Source: Klebsiella pneumoniae (GTDB lineage Bacteria > Myxococcota_A > UBA796 > SXON01). Taken from it: DNA of 64,000 nt. Both the position numbers and the translations under genes were made by a program. The stretch spans positions 1 to 64,000 of the forward strand of contig CAMAXZ010000016.1 of assembly GCA_945862325.1 (NCBI GenBank), read 5' to 3'. The notes under the pieces are model-generated. The model did not search any database. It was not told the DNA's origin and worked only from the letters and a program-made list of their open reading frames with translations. This document shows positions 9,029 through 18,254 of this stretch, piece after piece. Position 1 is the first letter of the stretch. Each line of letters starts with the position of its first letter.

Positions 9029-11542
9029 CTACTTCAACCGCGCCGCGAGCCGCCGCTGGTACGTGTTCCACAACGCGAGCACGTCGGCGCGCCCAGGCTC
9101 GCGCGCCTCGGCCTCCTTCAGCGCGATGAGCGCGCGCACCGTGTCGTCCCGCGCCTCGTAGGCCTGCGCGAGCCGCAGCAGGCCATCGGCGTCCGGGATG
9201 CCCTCGAGCGGCGCCTCGGCCGCGGGGAGCAGCATGAGGAAGTTCTCGCCGCTCGTCTCGCGGTGCAGGTTCTTCGGCGCGCTGAACTCGACGAGGAGGT
9301 TGTCGTCGGTGTTGATGGGCGCGTCGGCGGCCACGGCGAGCGCGGTGTCACGGTCGAACAAGAAGTGGCTGAGGAGGTCGTAGCCGTCCACCACGCCGAT
9401 CGACAGCATCTCGGCTTCGACCCCGTTGGTCTTGTCGACGAGGGCACGGGCGCGCGCGAGATCGACCGGCAGCGGCGCGTCGCTGCCGACCATCACCAGG
9501 TCGGCGTCGCGAATGGTGCTGAACACGGCGACGTGGGGGTACACCTCGCAGAAGGTGCGGAGGATGCTGCGGAGATCACGGCCGTCCATCCCGTACATCT
9601 GCACCCACTGGCTCCACACGCCGCCCGGCGCGAGCCGCGTCTTGCCCATCTCGAAGAACTCGCGCGTGAACAGGTTGCTCACTCCGGTCAGCCACGGGTT
9701 GCTCGGCTCGGCGATGACGATGTCGTAGGTGCCGGGCGGCGTGATGAGGAGCTGGTTGCGCGCGTCGTTCCCGATGAGGCGCACACGCGGGTCGGAGAGG
9801 GCGTCACGGTTCCAACGGGTGAACAGGCGCGCCGCGTCCGGCATCGACGGTTCGAGCTCGATCACGTCGATCTGGGTGAGCTCGGGGTGCAGGTTGAGGG
9901 CGCCGAGGGTGATCCCGCTGGCGAGGCCGATGAGCGTGGCACGGCGGGCGCGCCGCTCGGTGAACAGGAACGGCGTGTGGGCCACCAGCACCTGCGTCGG
10001 CATGTCCGTCGTGGTGGACGCGTCGATCTTGCCGTTGTTGGCGAGCCAGATGTTGCCCGTGACCCGGTTGCGCGCGACGGTGACCACGGTGGACAGCCCC
10101 TCGCGGTACCAGAGGAGGTCGTAGCGCTCGATCATGCGGCGCTCCAGCTCCGCCCACGTCGGCTCCTCGAAGTTGTCGACGTACTTGTACACGCCGCTGC
10201 TCATGATCATCGGGTTCCACGGGGGCGGCGCGACGACGAGCAGGATCGCGGCCGCGATCGCCGTGATCGCCCAAGGGGCGCGGGCGCGCGGATGGGCGGA
10301 GGCCCCGACCGCCGCCGCGTTCCCGACCATCAACGCGACACAGGTGAGCACCGTACCGGTCACGTACGCGGTGGGGAGGAGCACGAAGCCGGCGACGAAG
10401 GCGCCGGCGAGGCTGCCGAGGGTGTTCGCGGCGTACACCCCGCCGGCGGGACGCGCGGGGTCCGCTTCGGTCGCGATGCGAACCATGAGCGGAAACGCCA
10501 TGCCCATGCCGATGGCCGGCGGCACCATGACGACGCCCGCGACGAGGCATTTGATGATCCACAGGAAGGAGTCCATGCCTTCGATCTGGAACCAGAGCTG
10601 AACGAACAACATCGGAAGGTGACCGTACGTCCACATGCCGAGCCAGACGAGGGCGCCGGTGCCGGCGAGGGTGAGCGCCAGCGCGCCGCGCACGCCGAGG
10701 GCGCTCCGCGCGGCGCGGTCGGCCACCTGTCCGCCGATCTGACCGCCGAGGGCGATGCCGGTGAGGAACGCGAGGAGCATGACGGAGAACGCGTACGTGC
10801 TCGCGCCGAGCACCAGCGAAAGCAGGCGGAACCACGCGACCTCGAGCGAGAGGGACGCGAACCCCGCCACCGCCGCCGAGGCGAGGAGCCAGCCGGGGAG
10901 CGACCCGGCCGCCGATGCCGACGTGGGCGCGCGGTCGGTGGCGCCGCGATCCAGCCACGCGGCCGCGCCCGCGAGCGCGAGGTTGCCCACGGCCGCGACG
11001 ATCGTCGTCGCGCGCACGCCCTCCGAGGGCAACAGCCAGAATCCGGCCGCCCACGTTCCGAACACCGCGCCGGCGGTGTTGATCGCGTACAGCCTGCCGA
11101 CCGCGGCGCCGGCGTCGGCGGCCCCCGGGGCGAGGTGGCGAACGAGCAGGGGGAGGGTCGCGCCCATGCACGCCGTCGGCAGGACCAGGGTGGCGCCGAG
11201 CAACGCGAACTGGGTGAGCCCGAACGCGAGCGGCGAGTGCAGCCGCGCGCCGACCGCGAGGTACGCGGGCTCGACCGCGGCGAGGATCCACGGGAAGGCC
11301 AGCGCGTAGAGGCCGATGATCGCCTCGAGCAGGGCGTAGGTGCGAAGGGGGCGCCGTTCCTGGTGGATGCGCGACGTCATCCATGCGCCGCCGATCGCGA
11401 GGCCCCCCATGAACGCCGCGAGCACGGTCGCGATCGCGAATTGGCTCGTGCCGAACACGAGGTGAAGCTCGCGCGCCCAGATGGACTGGTAGACGAGGCC
11501 GGTCGCGCCGGAGACGAAGAACAGGACAGGCAGCACGTTCAC
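9029..11542 (-). CDS. Membrane transporter-like / spermidine-synthase-like fusion protein
   Basis: 837 residues. The N-terminal half (about 1-440) has around a dozen hydrophobic segments arranged like a major-facilitator-type bundle, opening with LFFVSGATGLVYQSIWARE, the typical start of 'fused MFS/spermidine synthase' proteins. The second half is a soluble SAM-dependent domain of spermidine-synthase fold: IGLASGITLGALNL, DVIELEPSM, GNDARNQLL and IAEPSNPWLTGVSNLFTREF. A short helical tail (about 60 residues) ends the protein. Start is GTG at 11542. The activity of this family is not settled; polyamine or SAM-dependent modification of an exported compound are options. It lies 7 bp downstream of a MATE exporter gene. 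Confidence 0.87.
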   Translation of the reverse strand: MNVLPVLFFVSGATGLVYQSIWARELHLVFGTSQFAIATVLAAFMGGLAIGGAWMTSRIHQERRPLRTYALLEAIIGLYALAFPWILAAVEPAYLAVGARLHSPLAFGLTQFALLGATLVLPTACMGATLPLLVRHLAPGAADAGAAVGRLYAINTAGAVFGTWAAGFWLLPSEGVRATTIVAAVGNLALAGAAAWLDRGATDRAPTSASAAGSLPGWLLASAAVAGFASLSLEVAWFRLLSLVLGASTYAFSVMLLAFLTGIALGGQIGGQVADRAARSALGVRGALALTLAGTGALVWLGMWTYGHLPMLFVQLWFQIEGMDSFLWIIKCLVAGVVMVPPAIGMGMAFPLMVRIATEADPARPAGGVYAANTLGSLAGAFVAGFVLLPTAYVTGTVLTCVALMVGNAAAVGASAHPRARAPWAITAIAAAILLVVAPPPWNPMIMSSGVYKYVDNFEEPTWAELERRMIERYDLLWYREGLSTVVTVARNRVTGNIWLANNGKIDASTTTDMPTQVLVAHTPFLFTERRARRATLIGLASGITLGALNLHPELTQIDVIELEPSMPDAARLFTRWNRDALSDPRVRLIGNDARNQLLITPPGTYDIVIAEPSNPWLTGVSNLFTREFFEMGKTRLAPGGVWSQWVQMYGMDGRDLRSILRTFCEVYPHVAVFSTIRDADLVMVGSDAPLPVDLARARALVDKTNGVEAEMLSIGVVDGYDLLSHFLFDRDTALAVAADAPINTDDNLLVEFSAPKNLHRETSGENFLMLLPAAEAPLEGIPDADGLLRLAQAYEARDDTVRALIALKEAEAREPGRADVLALWNTYQRRLAARLK

Positions 11543-11549
11543 GGTCCGG

Positions 11550-12884
11550 TCAGGCCTCCAAACGGCGTACCCCGGCGCGGGCGATCTGGACGAGGCGGAA
11601 GAGCAGGAGGGTCGCCACGCACGCGAGGCCCGCGGCCAGCCCGGTCCACACGCCGACCGGCCCCCAACCGAGGGTGAACGCCAACCACGCGCCGAAGGGC
11701 AGCCCGACGACCCAATAGCCGACGAGGTTCGCGAGGCTGGGGACGAGGAGGTCGCCGGCGCCGCGGAGCACCCCGAACGCCACGACCTGGAGCCCGTCGA
11801 AGAGCTGGAACGCCGCCGCGATCGGAAGGAGCGCGACGCACACCGCCGCGACGTCGGCCTCCGGCTGGAACATCGCCGTGAGCGGCCCCGGCAGGAGCGC
11901 GAACACCGCCGCGCTCCCCGCCATGATCCCGCCTCCGAGGAGGATCGACGCCAACGCGGCCGTGCGCCACGGTCGCTCCGCGCCCACGAGGTTGCCGACC
12001 CGCGTGGCCGCCCCCGCGGACACGCCGAGCGGCACCATGAACGCGAGGGACGCGAGGTTGATGACGATGCCGTGCGCGGCGAGGGGGCCCTCGCCGATCG
12101 CGCCCATCATCAGCCCGGCCGCGAGGAACGCCCATGCTTCCATGCCCATCTGCACCCCGAGGGGGAAGCCGGTACGGACGAGGCCCAACACCGGGCGGAG
12201 CGTGAGGTGCTCGCGCCATCCCGGAGGGAGCACCTCCCGAAGGGGCTCGCGCGCGAGCCACAGGAGCGCGCCGAGCATGAAGTACTGGGCGGTGGCGGTC
12301 GCGGCGGCGCAGCCGAGCGCGCCGAGGCCGAAGCCGTAGACCATCAGGGACACGAACGCGGCGTTGAAGACGTTGGCGAGGACGAGCACGATGGTCGTCG
12401 GGCGGACCACGCCGCGCGCCTGCAGCACCTGGCGGAGCGCGATGAACACGAGCTGGGCCGGCACGCCCAACGCCATCAACGCGCAGAAGGCCCCCGTCGC
12501 GGGCAAGAGGTCGGTCGGCTGGCCGAGGGCGCGCAGGCCGGGCTGCGCGACGAACAGGGCCGCCATCGTGGGCGGCGTGAGCAGGAGCGCGAGGCCGATG
12601 GCCTGGGCGGTGACGCGCACGATCGCGGCGCGGTCGTTCGCCCCGTGGGCTTGCGCGACGAGGGGATCGACCGCGCGGAGCGCGCCGTGCGCCACGACGC
12701 TGACGCCGAAGAACCACATGTTGGCGAGGACCAGTGTTCCGAGGGCCTCTTTGCCGAGCGGGGACACGAGCAGCGTGTCGACGGTGTTCATGCCGAGCAT
12801 GGCGAGCATGCCGAGCGACACCGGCCACGCGAGGGCCCACACCGCGCGCAGCTCGGCCAGCAGATCCGGAGCGGGGCGCGGCAC
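11550..12884 (-). CDS. MATE-family multidrug/metabolite efflux transporter
   Basis: 444 residues with about 12 predicted membrane helices in two similar halves, the usual size for MATE (NorM/DinF type). The N-terminal helix WALAWPVSLGMLAMLGMNTVD contains the MATE-like 'P-x-x-x-G...N..D' pattern, and GALRAVDPLVAQAHGA matches the loop after helix 2; the second half repeats it (FPLGVQMGMEAWAF, GAATRVGNLVGA). It should export cationic or organic compounds using a Na+ or H+ gradient. The GTG at 12884 gives a normal N-terminus, but no good ribosome site is seen. Likely co-transcribed with the fusion protein downstream. Confidence 0.9.
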   Translation of the reverse strand: MPRPAPDLLAELRAVWALAWPVSLGMLAMLGMNTVDTLLVSPLGKEALGTLVLANMWFFGVSVVAHGALRAVDPLVAQAHGANDRAAIVRVTAQAIGLALLLTPPTMAALFVAQPGLRALGQPTDLLPATGAFCALMALGVPAQLVFIALRQVLQARGVVRPTTIVLVLANVFNAAFVSLMVYGFGLGALGCAAATATAQYFMLGALLWLAREPLREVLPPGWREHLTLRPVLGLVRTGFPLGVQMGMEAWAFLAAGLMMGAIGEGPLAAHGIVINLASLAFMVPLGVSAGAATRVGNLVGAERPWRTAALASILLGGGIMAGSAAVFALLPGPLTAMFQPEADVAAVCVALLPIAAAFQLFDGLQVVAFGVLRGAGDLLVPSLANLVGYWVVGLPFGAWLAFTLGWGPVGVWTGLAAGLACVATLLLFRLVQIARAGVRRLEA

Positions 12885-12953
12885 GCGGCGGGCTAACGTG
12901 GCCGGCGTCGCGCGGTCGGTCCGGCCATCGGCTATCTTTCGCGCGGAGGCGCC

Positions 12954-14507
12954 ATGACCCTGTTGCTGCTCGCCCTCGCGTGTCGACCCGAAGCGCCGAG
13001 CTCGAAAGACACCGCGGACACTGACACTGGCGACACCGCCGACACCGGCGACGCGGTCGATCCGCGGTTCGACGCGCTCGTCGCCGCCATCCTCGCGGAC
13101 CTCGAGGCGAACAACGCGAGCGGCGCGTCGGTCGCGATCCTCGAGGGCGGCGAGGTCACCTTCGCGGCGGGCTTGGGCTCCGCAGACCCCGACGGCGACG
13201 TGCCCGTCACGACGACCCAGCTGTTCCAGATCGGATCCACCACGAAGATGATGGCGGCGGCCCTCCTCCTGCGCGACGTCGACGCCGGGAGGGTGTCGCT
13301 CGACGACACCTTCGGCGCGCGCCTGCCCGACCTCAGCTGGGCGAACGACCCGCGCGGCGCCGACGCGACGATGCACCAGCTCATCAGTCATCAAGGCGGG
13401 TACTACGACTGGATCGATTGGGCGGGCGCGTCCGAGGACGCGGCGCTCGCCGACGGCGCCGTGTGGTTCGGTCGCAACGCCTTCAATCAGTCTCCGCCCG
13501 GCGCCTTCTGGAACTACAGCAACCCGAACTTCTCGTTCGCGGGGCTCGTGAGCGAGGACGTCAACGCACAGCCATGGGCGGATCTGCTCGAGGTGGCGCT
13601 GCTCGAGCCGCTCGGCATGACGCGGTCGACTGCGCGAAAGTCGGCGGTCGAGGCCGATGGGGACTACGCGCTCAGCTACGGCTACGACCTGGACGACCTC
13701 GACGGCGGACGGACCGCGTTCGGGCGCGTCGCGATGGATCAAGTGCCCGAGCCGGGCTTCGCGCGCCCGGCGGGCCTGGTCTGGTCCACGCCCACCGAGA
13801 TGCTCGCCTTCGCCAGGTTCCTCCTCGAAGGCGACACGGCGGTGCTCGCGGACGCGTCGCGCCGGGCGCTGACGACCCCACAGGTGAGCACCGGGTACGG
13901 CGCCGAGCAGGCCTATGGCTACGGGGTGTTCGTCGACGAGGGCTTCTACGCCGGCGACGATTGGTACCCGATCCGCGTCTGGAGCCACGGCGGCAACACC
14001 CTGAGCTTCACGAGCACGTTCTACATCCTCCCCGACCAGGGCTTCGCGATCTCGATCCTGAGCAACGGCTACGGCGACGACTTCTCCGCGAGCGTCGCGA
14101 CGGCGTTCACCAGCCTGGCCGAGCTCCCGTCTCCCACCGACGGCCCCGAGTACGCGGTCGATCCCGAGGGACTCGACGCGCACGTCGGGCGGTACGTCGA
14201 CGAATGGAACGTGGGCGAGATGATCGTCACGCGCGAAGGAGACGGCCTGAGCGTGTCGATGCCCGCCCTCGACGAGCTCGGGTACGCCTACGAGCCGGAG
14301 CTCGTGCCCCTTTCGACCGACGTCTGGTATCTCGTGCTCGAAGGCGCCTATTACGACCTGACGTTCATCGATGGTGCCGACGGCGCGCCGTCTACCTACA
14401 TCCGAAATCGCTTGTTCGTGGCGACGCGGTCCGAGGAGGCGCGCGCGCGCCCGTTGGTCCCGAAGCGCGGGCCCGACGCGGTGATCCAGCGGAGGCCGAC
14501 CCTTTGA
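12954..14507 (+). CDS. Class C beta-lactamase-like serine hydrolase, lipoprotein
   Basis: 517 residues. A very short lipoprotein signal (MTLLLLALAC) puts the lipidated Cys at residue 10, followed by an Asp/Thr linker. The catalytic domain shows all three signatures of the S12/beta-lactamase class C fold: SxxK at Ser95-Lys98 (GSTTK), YxN (WNYSNPNFS) and HxG (SHGGN). A C-terminal beta-rich extension follows (RYVDEWNVGEMIVTREGDGLSVSMP), as in many esterase or D-aminopeptidase relatives. It probably hydrolyses esters or peptides at the envelope; true beta-lactamase activity is not implied. GGAGG precedes the ATG. Its stop overlaps the next start. Confidence 0.9.
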   Translation: MTLLLLALACRPEAPSSKDTADTDTGDTADTGDAVDPRFDALVAAILADLEANNASGASVAILEGGEVTFAAGLGSADPDGDVPVTTTQLFQIGSTTKMMAAALLLRDVDAGRVSLDDTFGARLPDLSWANDPRGADATMHQLISHQGGYYDWIDWAGASEDAALADGAVWFGRNAFNQSPPGAFWNYSNPNFSFAGLVSEDVNAQPWADLLEVALLEPLGMTRSTARKSAVEADGDYALSYGYDLDDLDGGRTAFGRVAMDQVPEPGFARPAGLVWSTPTEMLAFARFLLEGDTAVLADASRRALTTPQVSTGYGAEQAYGYGVFVDEGFYAGDDWYPIRVWSHGGNTLSFTSTFYILPDQGFAISILSNGYGDDFSASVATAFTSLAELPSPTDGPEYAVDPEGLDAHVGRYVDEWNVGEMIVTREGDGLSVSMPALDELGYAYEPELVPLSTDVWYLVLEGAYYDLTFIDGADGAPSTYIRNRLFVATRSEEARARPLVPKRGPDAVIQRRPTL

Positions 14508-15955
14508 CGCTCCTGCTCCTCTTGACCGCATGCGGCACCCCCGACGGCGTGGCGCTCGATCGCGCCGACACCGGTCGCCCGGTCGACTCCGACACCGACA
14601 CGGACGTCGACGACACCGACGACACCGACACGGTCGACACCGACACCGCCGACACGGCCGACACCGACACGAGCCCTCCCGAGCCGAGCCCCGCGCTGCG
14701 GTTCTCGGGCCCGCGACCCACGAACGTCCTGCTGATCTCGATCGACACGACCCGTCGCGACCAGCTCGGGATCTACGCGGGGCTCGACACCACTCCGAAC
14801 CTCGATCGCGTGCTCTCGGACGGCCTGGTCCTCGACGCGCACCGGTCGTGCGCGAATTGGACCGCACCCTCGATGTTGTGCGTGCTGACGGGCCGCTCGC
14901 CGCTCGACAGCGACTACTGGCCGACCGGGGTGTACGACGCCTACGGCGACGCTCGGGTTCCGGGCATCCCGTTCGGCCAGCCCACGCTCGCCAGCCTGCT
15001 CGCCGCGCAGGGCTACGCCACCGGGCTCGTCACGGCGAACCCGGTGTTGTCGGCCAACAACACCGGTGCGATCATCGAGGGGTACGACGACGTCGAGCTC
15101 TGGGGCTGGTACAGCGTGCGTGACGTCGCGCCCGCCGGGGAGCGCCTCGTCGAGCGGCTCGCGGCGACCGGACAGCCCTGGTACGCCCACGTGCACTTCA
15201 TCGATCCGCACGGATCGTACGCCGCGCCGCGCGAGTATTCGTACGAGCTCGACACGATCGACCCCGACTACGAGTTCCCCTGGGACGTCACCGACGCCTA
15301 CCAGGTGTACACCCTCATGGCGTCGTGGGGCTCGTTGTCGCCGGACGAGCGCGCGATCGCCCGGGAGTACCTGCTCGCGGTGTACCGCGGCGAGCTGCGC
15401 TACTGGGACGAGTACTTCGGGACCTTCTGGTCGCGCCTGGACAGCGCCGGCCTGTTGGACGACACGCTCGTGGTGTTCGTGTCCGACCACGGCGAACAGT
15501 TCGGGGAACACCTCGGTTTTCAGCACGGCAAGATGCTGTTCCCCGAGGAGAACGCCACGCTCGCGGCGTTCTGGGCGCGCGACCTCGAGGCCGGCCGGTG
15601 GACCGGTGGCACCACCCATCAGGACCTCTCGCCGACCGTGCTCGACGCGCTCGGGATCGAGCCGAACCCTGAGCACACCGGCACGATCGTCGGACTCGCG
15701 GAGGATCGCCCGCGGTTCCCCTTCTGTTACCTGCCAGGGTATTGCGACCCCATGATGTCGGTCGTCACCGACACCCACCAACTGGTCTACTTCTTCGACG
15801 GTCGGCGATATCTGTACGATCTTCGGGTCGATCCTTCCGCGACGGACAACCTGTGGTCGGAGGGAGAACCTGACTCCGAGGCGCTCTGGGGTCTGTTGCG
15901 GCCCGAGGTCGACGCGGTGCAGGCCCGGTGGGACTTCATGGTGCCGACGTACTGA
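14504..15955 (+). CDS. Sulfatase-like hydrolase, lipoprotein, with Thr at the formylglycine site
   Basis: 483 residues. TTG at 14504 overlaps the previous stop (TTGA) and has GGAGG 8 bases upstream; it yields a lipoprotein signal (MTLLLLLTAC). An Asp/Thr-rich linker spans about residues 25-58. The alkaline-phosphatase-superfamily metal motif NVLLISIDTTRRDQLGIYAG starts near 74; HVHFIDPHG, VSDHGEQFGEHLGFQHGK and a C-terminal DLRVDPSATDNL follow. The position that is Cys or Ser in true sulfatases (C/S-x-P-S-R) is Thr120 in WTAPSMLCVLTGRSP. So formylglycine formation is not expected and the enzyme may be a phosphodiesterase or phosphatase rather than a sulfatase. Confidence 0.88.
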   Translation: MTLLLLLTACGTPDGVALDRADTGRPVDSDTDTDVDDTDDTDTVDTDTADTADTDTSPPEPSPALRFSGPRPTNVLLISIDTTRRDQLGIYAGLDTTPNLDRVLSDGLVLDAHRSCANWTAPSMLCVLTGRSPLDSDYWPTGVYDAYGDARVPGIPFGQPTLASLLAAQGYATGLVTANPVLSANNTGAIIEGYDDVELWGWYSVRDVAPAGERLVERLAATGQPWYAHVHFIDPHGSYAAPREYSYELDTIDPDYEFPWDVTDAYQVYTLMASWGSLSPDERAIAREYLLAVYRGELRYWDEYFGTFWSRLDSAGLLDDTLVVFVSDHGEQFGEHLGFQHGKMLFPEENATLAAFWARDLEAGRWTGGTTHQDLSPTVLDALGIEPNPEHTGTIVGLAEDRPRFPFCYLPGYCDPMMSVVTDTHQLVYFFDGRRYLYDLRVDPSATDNLWSEGEPDSEALWGLLRPEVDAVQARWDFMVPTY

Positions 15956-15964
15956 ACGGCGCGC

Positions 15965-16573
15965 CTACCACTCCCGCCAGCCGAGGCCGATGGTGTACGC
16001 GATCGCGCCAGAGTCGGGGTTCCAGAACGAGAACGCCGTTGTCTGCCACTCCTCGTCGACCGGTGTGAGCAGGGCGGGGCCGTGGCCCAGGTAGTCGGCC
16101 GTGTACCCGTACGCGCGCGTGTGCCCGACCGTGATCGGCTCGAGCACGTCGGCGATCACGTCGCAGGCGACCTCGGTCACGGGTGTCACCTCCGTGATCT
16201 CCAGGTCGAACGCCCAGTCGCAGGGGCCGCAGTCGTCGCGGGGCCCGATTGACACGAGGGTGAGCTCGACGCGGCACACCTCGTCCCCGAAGCCGTCGTC
16301 GTCGACGAGGACGATCGCCTCCGTGCCGTCCCAGCCGTCGAACGCGATCGCCGACCCGGCCGCCTGGAGCAGCCCCGTGTGCGACGGGGGCGCGTCGGTG
16401 TCGTCGGTGTCGTGGGTGTCGTCGGTGTCGTCGGTGTCGTCGGTGTCGTCGGTGTCGTCGGTGTCGTCGGTGTCGTCGGTGTCGTCGGTGTCGTCGGTGT
16501 CCGCGGTGCCGGTGTCGTCGTCGACGTGTTGGTCGGGGGCGGGAGTGGCGCAGGCGAGGAGGAGGGACAGCAT
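15965..16573 (-). CDS. Lipoprotein with (Asp-Asp-Thr)n linker
   Basis: 202 residues. Signal peptide MLSLLLAC with lipidated Cys8; then a linker of about 40 residues that is almost purely Asp and Thr, encoded by the 9-bp repeat listed separately. The globular part (about 70-202) has four cysteines (EVCRVELT, RDDCGPCDWAFDLEI, EVACDV), suggesting disulfides in a small beta domain; its family is unknown to me. It is convergent with the sulfatase gene (9 bp between stops) and divergent from nadB with only 24 bp between start codons. Likely surface or periplasmic. Confidence 0.8.
   Translation of the reverse strand: MLSLLLACATPAPDQHVDDDTGTADTDDTDDTDDTDDTDDTDDTDDTDDTDDTHDTDDTDAPPSHTGLLQAAGSAIAFDGWDGTEAIVLVDDDGFGDEVCRVELTLVSIGPRDDCGPCDWAFDLEITEVTPVTEVACDVIADVLEPITVGHTRAYGYTADYLGHGPALLTPVDEEWQTTAFSFWNPDSGAIAYTIGLGWREW
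16394..16501. repeat. 12-copy 9-bp tandem repeat encoding the Asp/Thr linker
   Basis: Twelve head-to-tail copies of GTCGGTGTC (plus strand) run without a break; eleven are exact and the third differs by one base, creating a His codon in the protein. The unit is a multiple of three, so changes in copy number lengthen or shorten the linker of the lipoprotein without shifting frame. Confidence 0.95.
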
Positions 16574-16583
16574 GGTGTACGGA

Positions 16584-16590
16584 GTATACA
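16584..16590. promoter_or_regulatory. Possible shared, symmetric -10 element for divergent genes
   Basis: The two start codons are 24 bp apart. In between lies AGTATACA: read rightward it gives TATACA (7 bases before the nadB ATG), read leftward TATACT (10 bases before the lipoprotein ATG). A GTATAC palindrome can serve both strands. The spacing would make the nadB mRNA leaderless or nearly so. No clear -35 is seen on either strand, as is common for extended or AT-poor promoters. Confidence 0.4.
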
Positions 16591-16597
16591 GGGTCGG

Positions 16598-18217
16598 ATG
16601 GACGAGTCGCTACAACAGGTCGACTTCCTCGTGCTCGGCGCGGGCGTCGCCGGGCTGATGTTCGCGTTGGACGCGGCCCGCCGCGGGCGCGTGCTCGTGG
16701 TCACCAAGGTGGACCGCAACGAATCGAACACGCACTACGCGCAGGGGGGCATCGCCGCGGTCTGGGGCCCCCACGACAACGTCGAAGACCACGTGCAGGA
16801 CACCCTGGTCGCGGGGGCCGGGCTGTGCCGTCGCGAGGCGGTCGAGCAGACGGTGCGCGAGGCGCCTGAGCGCGTGCGCGCCTTGATCGACCTCGGCGTG
16901 CGCTTCTCCGAGCGCCACGGGCGGCCCGGCGAGTACGACCTGCACCGGGAGGGTGGGCACTCCACGCGGCGCATCCTGCACGCGGACGATCTGACCGGCG
17001 CGGAGATCATGCGCGCTCTGCTCGCGGCGGCCGACGCCAACCCCGACATCGCCTTCCTGGAACATCAGGTGGCGGTCGACCTCGTCACCGAGAACAGCCT
17101 CGCGCGCCGCCGCGGGCTCTCGCCCGTCGATCCGGATCGCGTGCTCGGTGCGTACCTCCTCGATTCTCGTTCGGGCGAAGTGCACGCGGTCACGGCGCGC
17201 GTCGTGGTGCTCGCCACCGGCGGTGCCGGCAAGGTGTACCTCTACACGACCAACCCCGACATCGCCTCTGGCGACGGCATCGCGATGGCGTGGCGGGCGG
17301 GCGCGCGCATCGCCAACATGGAGTTCGTCCAGTTCCATCCGACCTGCCTGTTCCATCCCCACGCGAAGGGTTTCCTCATCAGCGAGGCCCTTCGGGGCGA
17401 AGGCGCGAAGTTGGTCCTGGCCAACGGCGAGCGGTTCATGCCCCGCTACGACGAGCGCGGGGAGCTCGCGCCGCGCGACGTGGTGGCGCGCGCGATCGAC
17501 GCCGAGCTGAAGCGTCGCGGCGACGAGTGCGTGTTCCTCGACATCAGCCACCGCCCCCGCGAAGAGATCCTCGCGAAGTTCCCGAACATCACGACGCGCT
17601 GCCTCGAGCTCGGCATCGACCCGGCCACGCAGCCCATCCCCGTCGTGCCCGCCGCCCACTACTTCTGCGGCGGCGTTCAGACCGACCTCGAGGGCGAGAC
17701 CTCCATCCGCAACCTGTACGCCATCGGCGAGGCCGCGTGCACGGGGCTGCACGGCGCCAATCGCCTCGCGTCGAACAGCCTGCTCGAAGCACTCGTCTTC
17801 GCGCAGCACGCGTCGGCCTCCGCGGCGCCGCGCCTGGACGCGATCCCGTTCGACGACGCGGTACCCGCGTGGGACCACGGCCGCGCGGTCGACAGCGACG
17901 AGGCGGTCGTCATCACCCAGACCTGGGACGAAGTCCGGCGCTTCATGTGGAACTACGTCGGGATTCAACGATCGACCCGCCGACTGCTCCGCGCCCGCGC
18001 CCGGGTGGAGCGCGTGCAAGAGGAGATCCACGAGTACTATTGGGACTTCCGCCTGACCGGGCCCCTGATCGAGCTGCGCAACCTCGCACAGGTGGCGGAT
18101 CTCGTCGTCGAGAGCGCGCTCCGCCGCAAAGAGAGCCGCGGGCTGCACACGACGATCGACTTCCCCAATTCGGACGCGCGCGCGCTGCGGGACACGGTGC
18201 TCCGGCGCAAGCTCTGA
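16598..18217 (+). CDS. nadB: L-aspartate oxidase
   Basis: 539 residues, normal length. It oxidises L-aspartate to iminoaspartate for NAD synthesis, using FAD. The FAD-binding GxGxxG motif is at the start (VLGAGVAGLMFALDAA), followed by NESNTHYAQGGIAAVW, which carries the NadB/FrdA flavin-contact residues. REGGHSTRRILHADD is a NadB hallmark that separates it from SdhA/FrdA, as is FVQFHPTCL. The succinate-dehydrogenase-like C-terminal helical domain is complete. ATG at 16598 has only a weak AGGG upstream. nadA and nadC are not in the window. Confidence 0.95.
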   Translation: MDESLQQVDFLVLGAGVAGLMFALDAARRGRVLVVTKVDRNESNTHYAQGGIAAVWGPHDNVEDHVQDTLVAGAGLCRREAVEQTVREAPERVRALIDLGVRFSERHGRPGEYDLHREGGHSTRRILHADDLTGAEIMRALLAAADANPDIAFLEHQVAVDLVTENSLARRRGLSPVDPDRVLGAYLLDSRSGEVHAVTARVVVLATGGAGKVYLYTTNPDIASGDGIAMAWRAGARIANMEFVQFHPTCLFHPHAKGFLISEALRGEGAKLVLANGERFMPRYDERGELAPRDVVARAIDAELKRRGDECVFLDISHRPREEILAKFPNITTRCLELGIDPATQPIPVVPAAHYFCGGVQTDLEGETSIRNLYAIGEAACTGLHGANRLASNSLLEALVFAQHASASAAPRLDAIPFDDAVPAWDHGRAVDSDEAVVITQTWDEVRRFMWNYVGIQRSTRRLLRARARVERVQEEIHEYYWDFRLTGPLIELRNLAQVADLVVESALRRKESRGLHTTIDFPNSDARALRDTVLRRKL

Positions 18218-18254
18218 CGCGCCTCCGCGGCGGCGAACGGGGTAAGGCGTGCTC

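Noticed and set aside
12954-14507. True beta-lactamase resistance gene
   Set aside because: The SxxK/YxN/HxG set is shared by esterases and peptidases; the C-terminal extension and lipoprotein form favour those over a resistance enzyme.
16394-16501. CRISPR array
   Set aside because: The units are 9 bp with no spacers and lie in a coding sequence.
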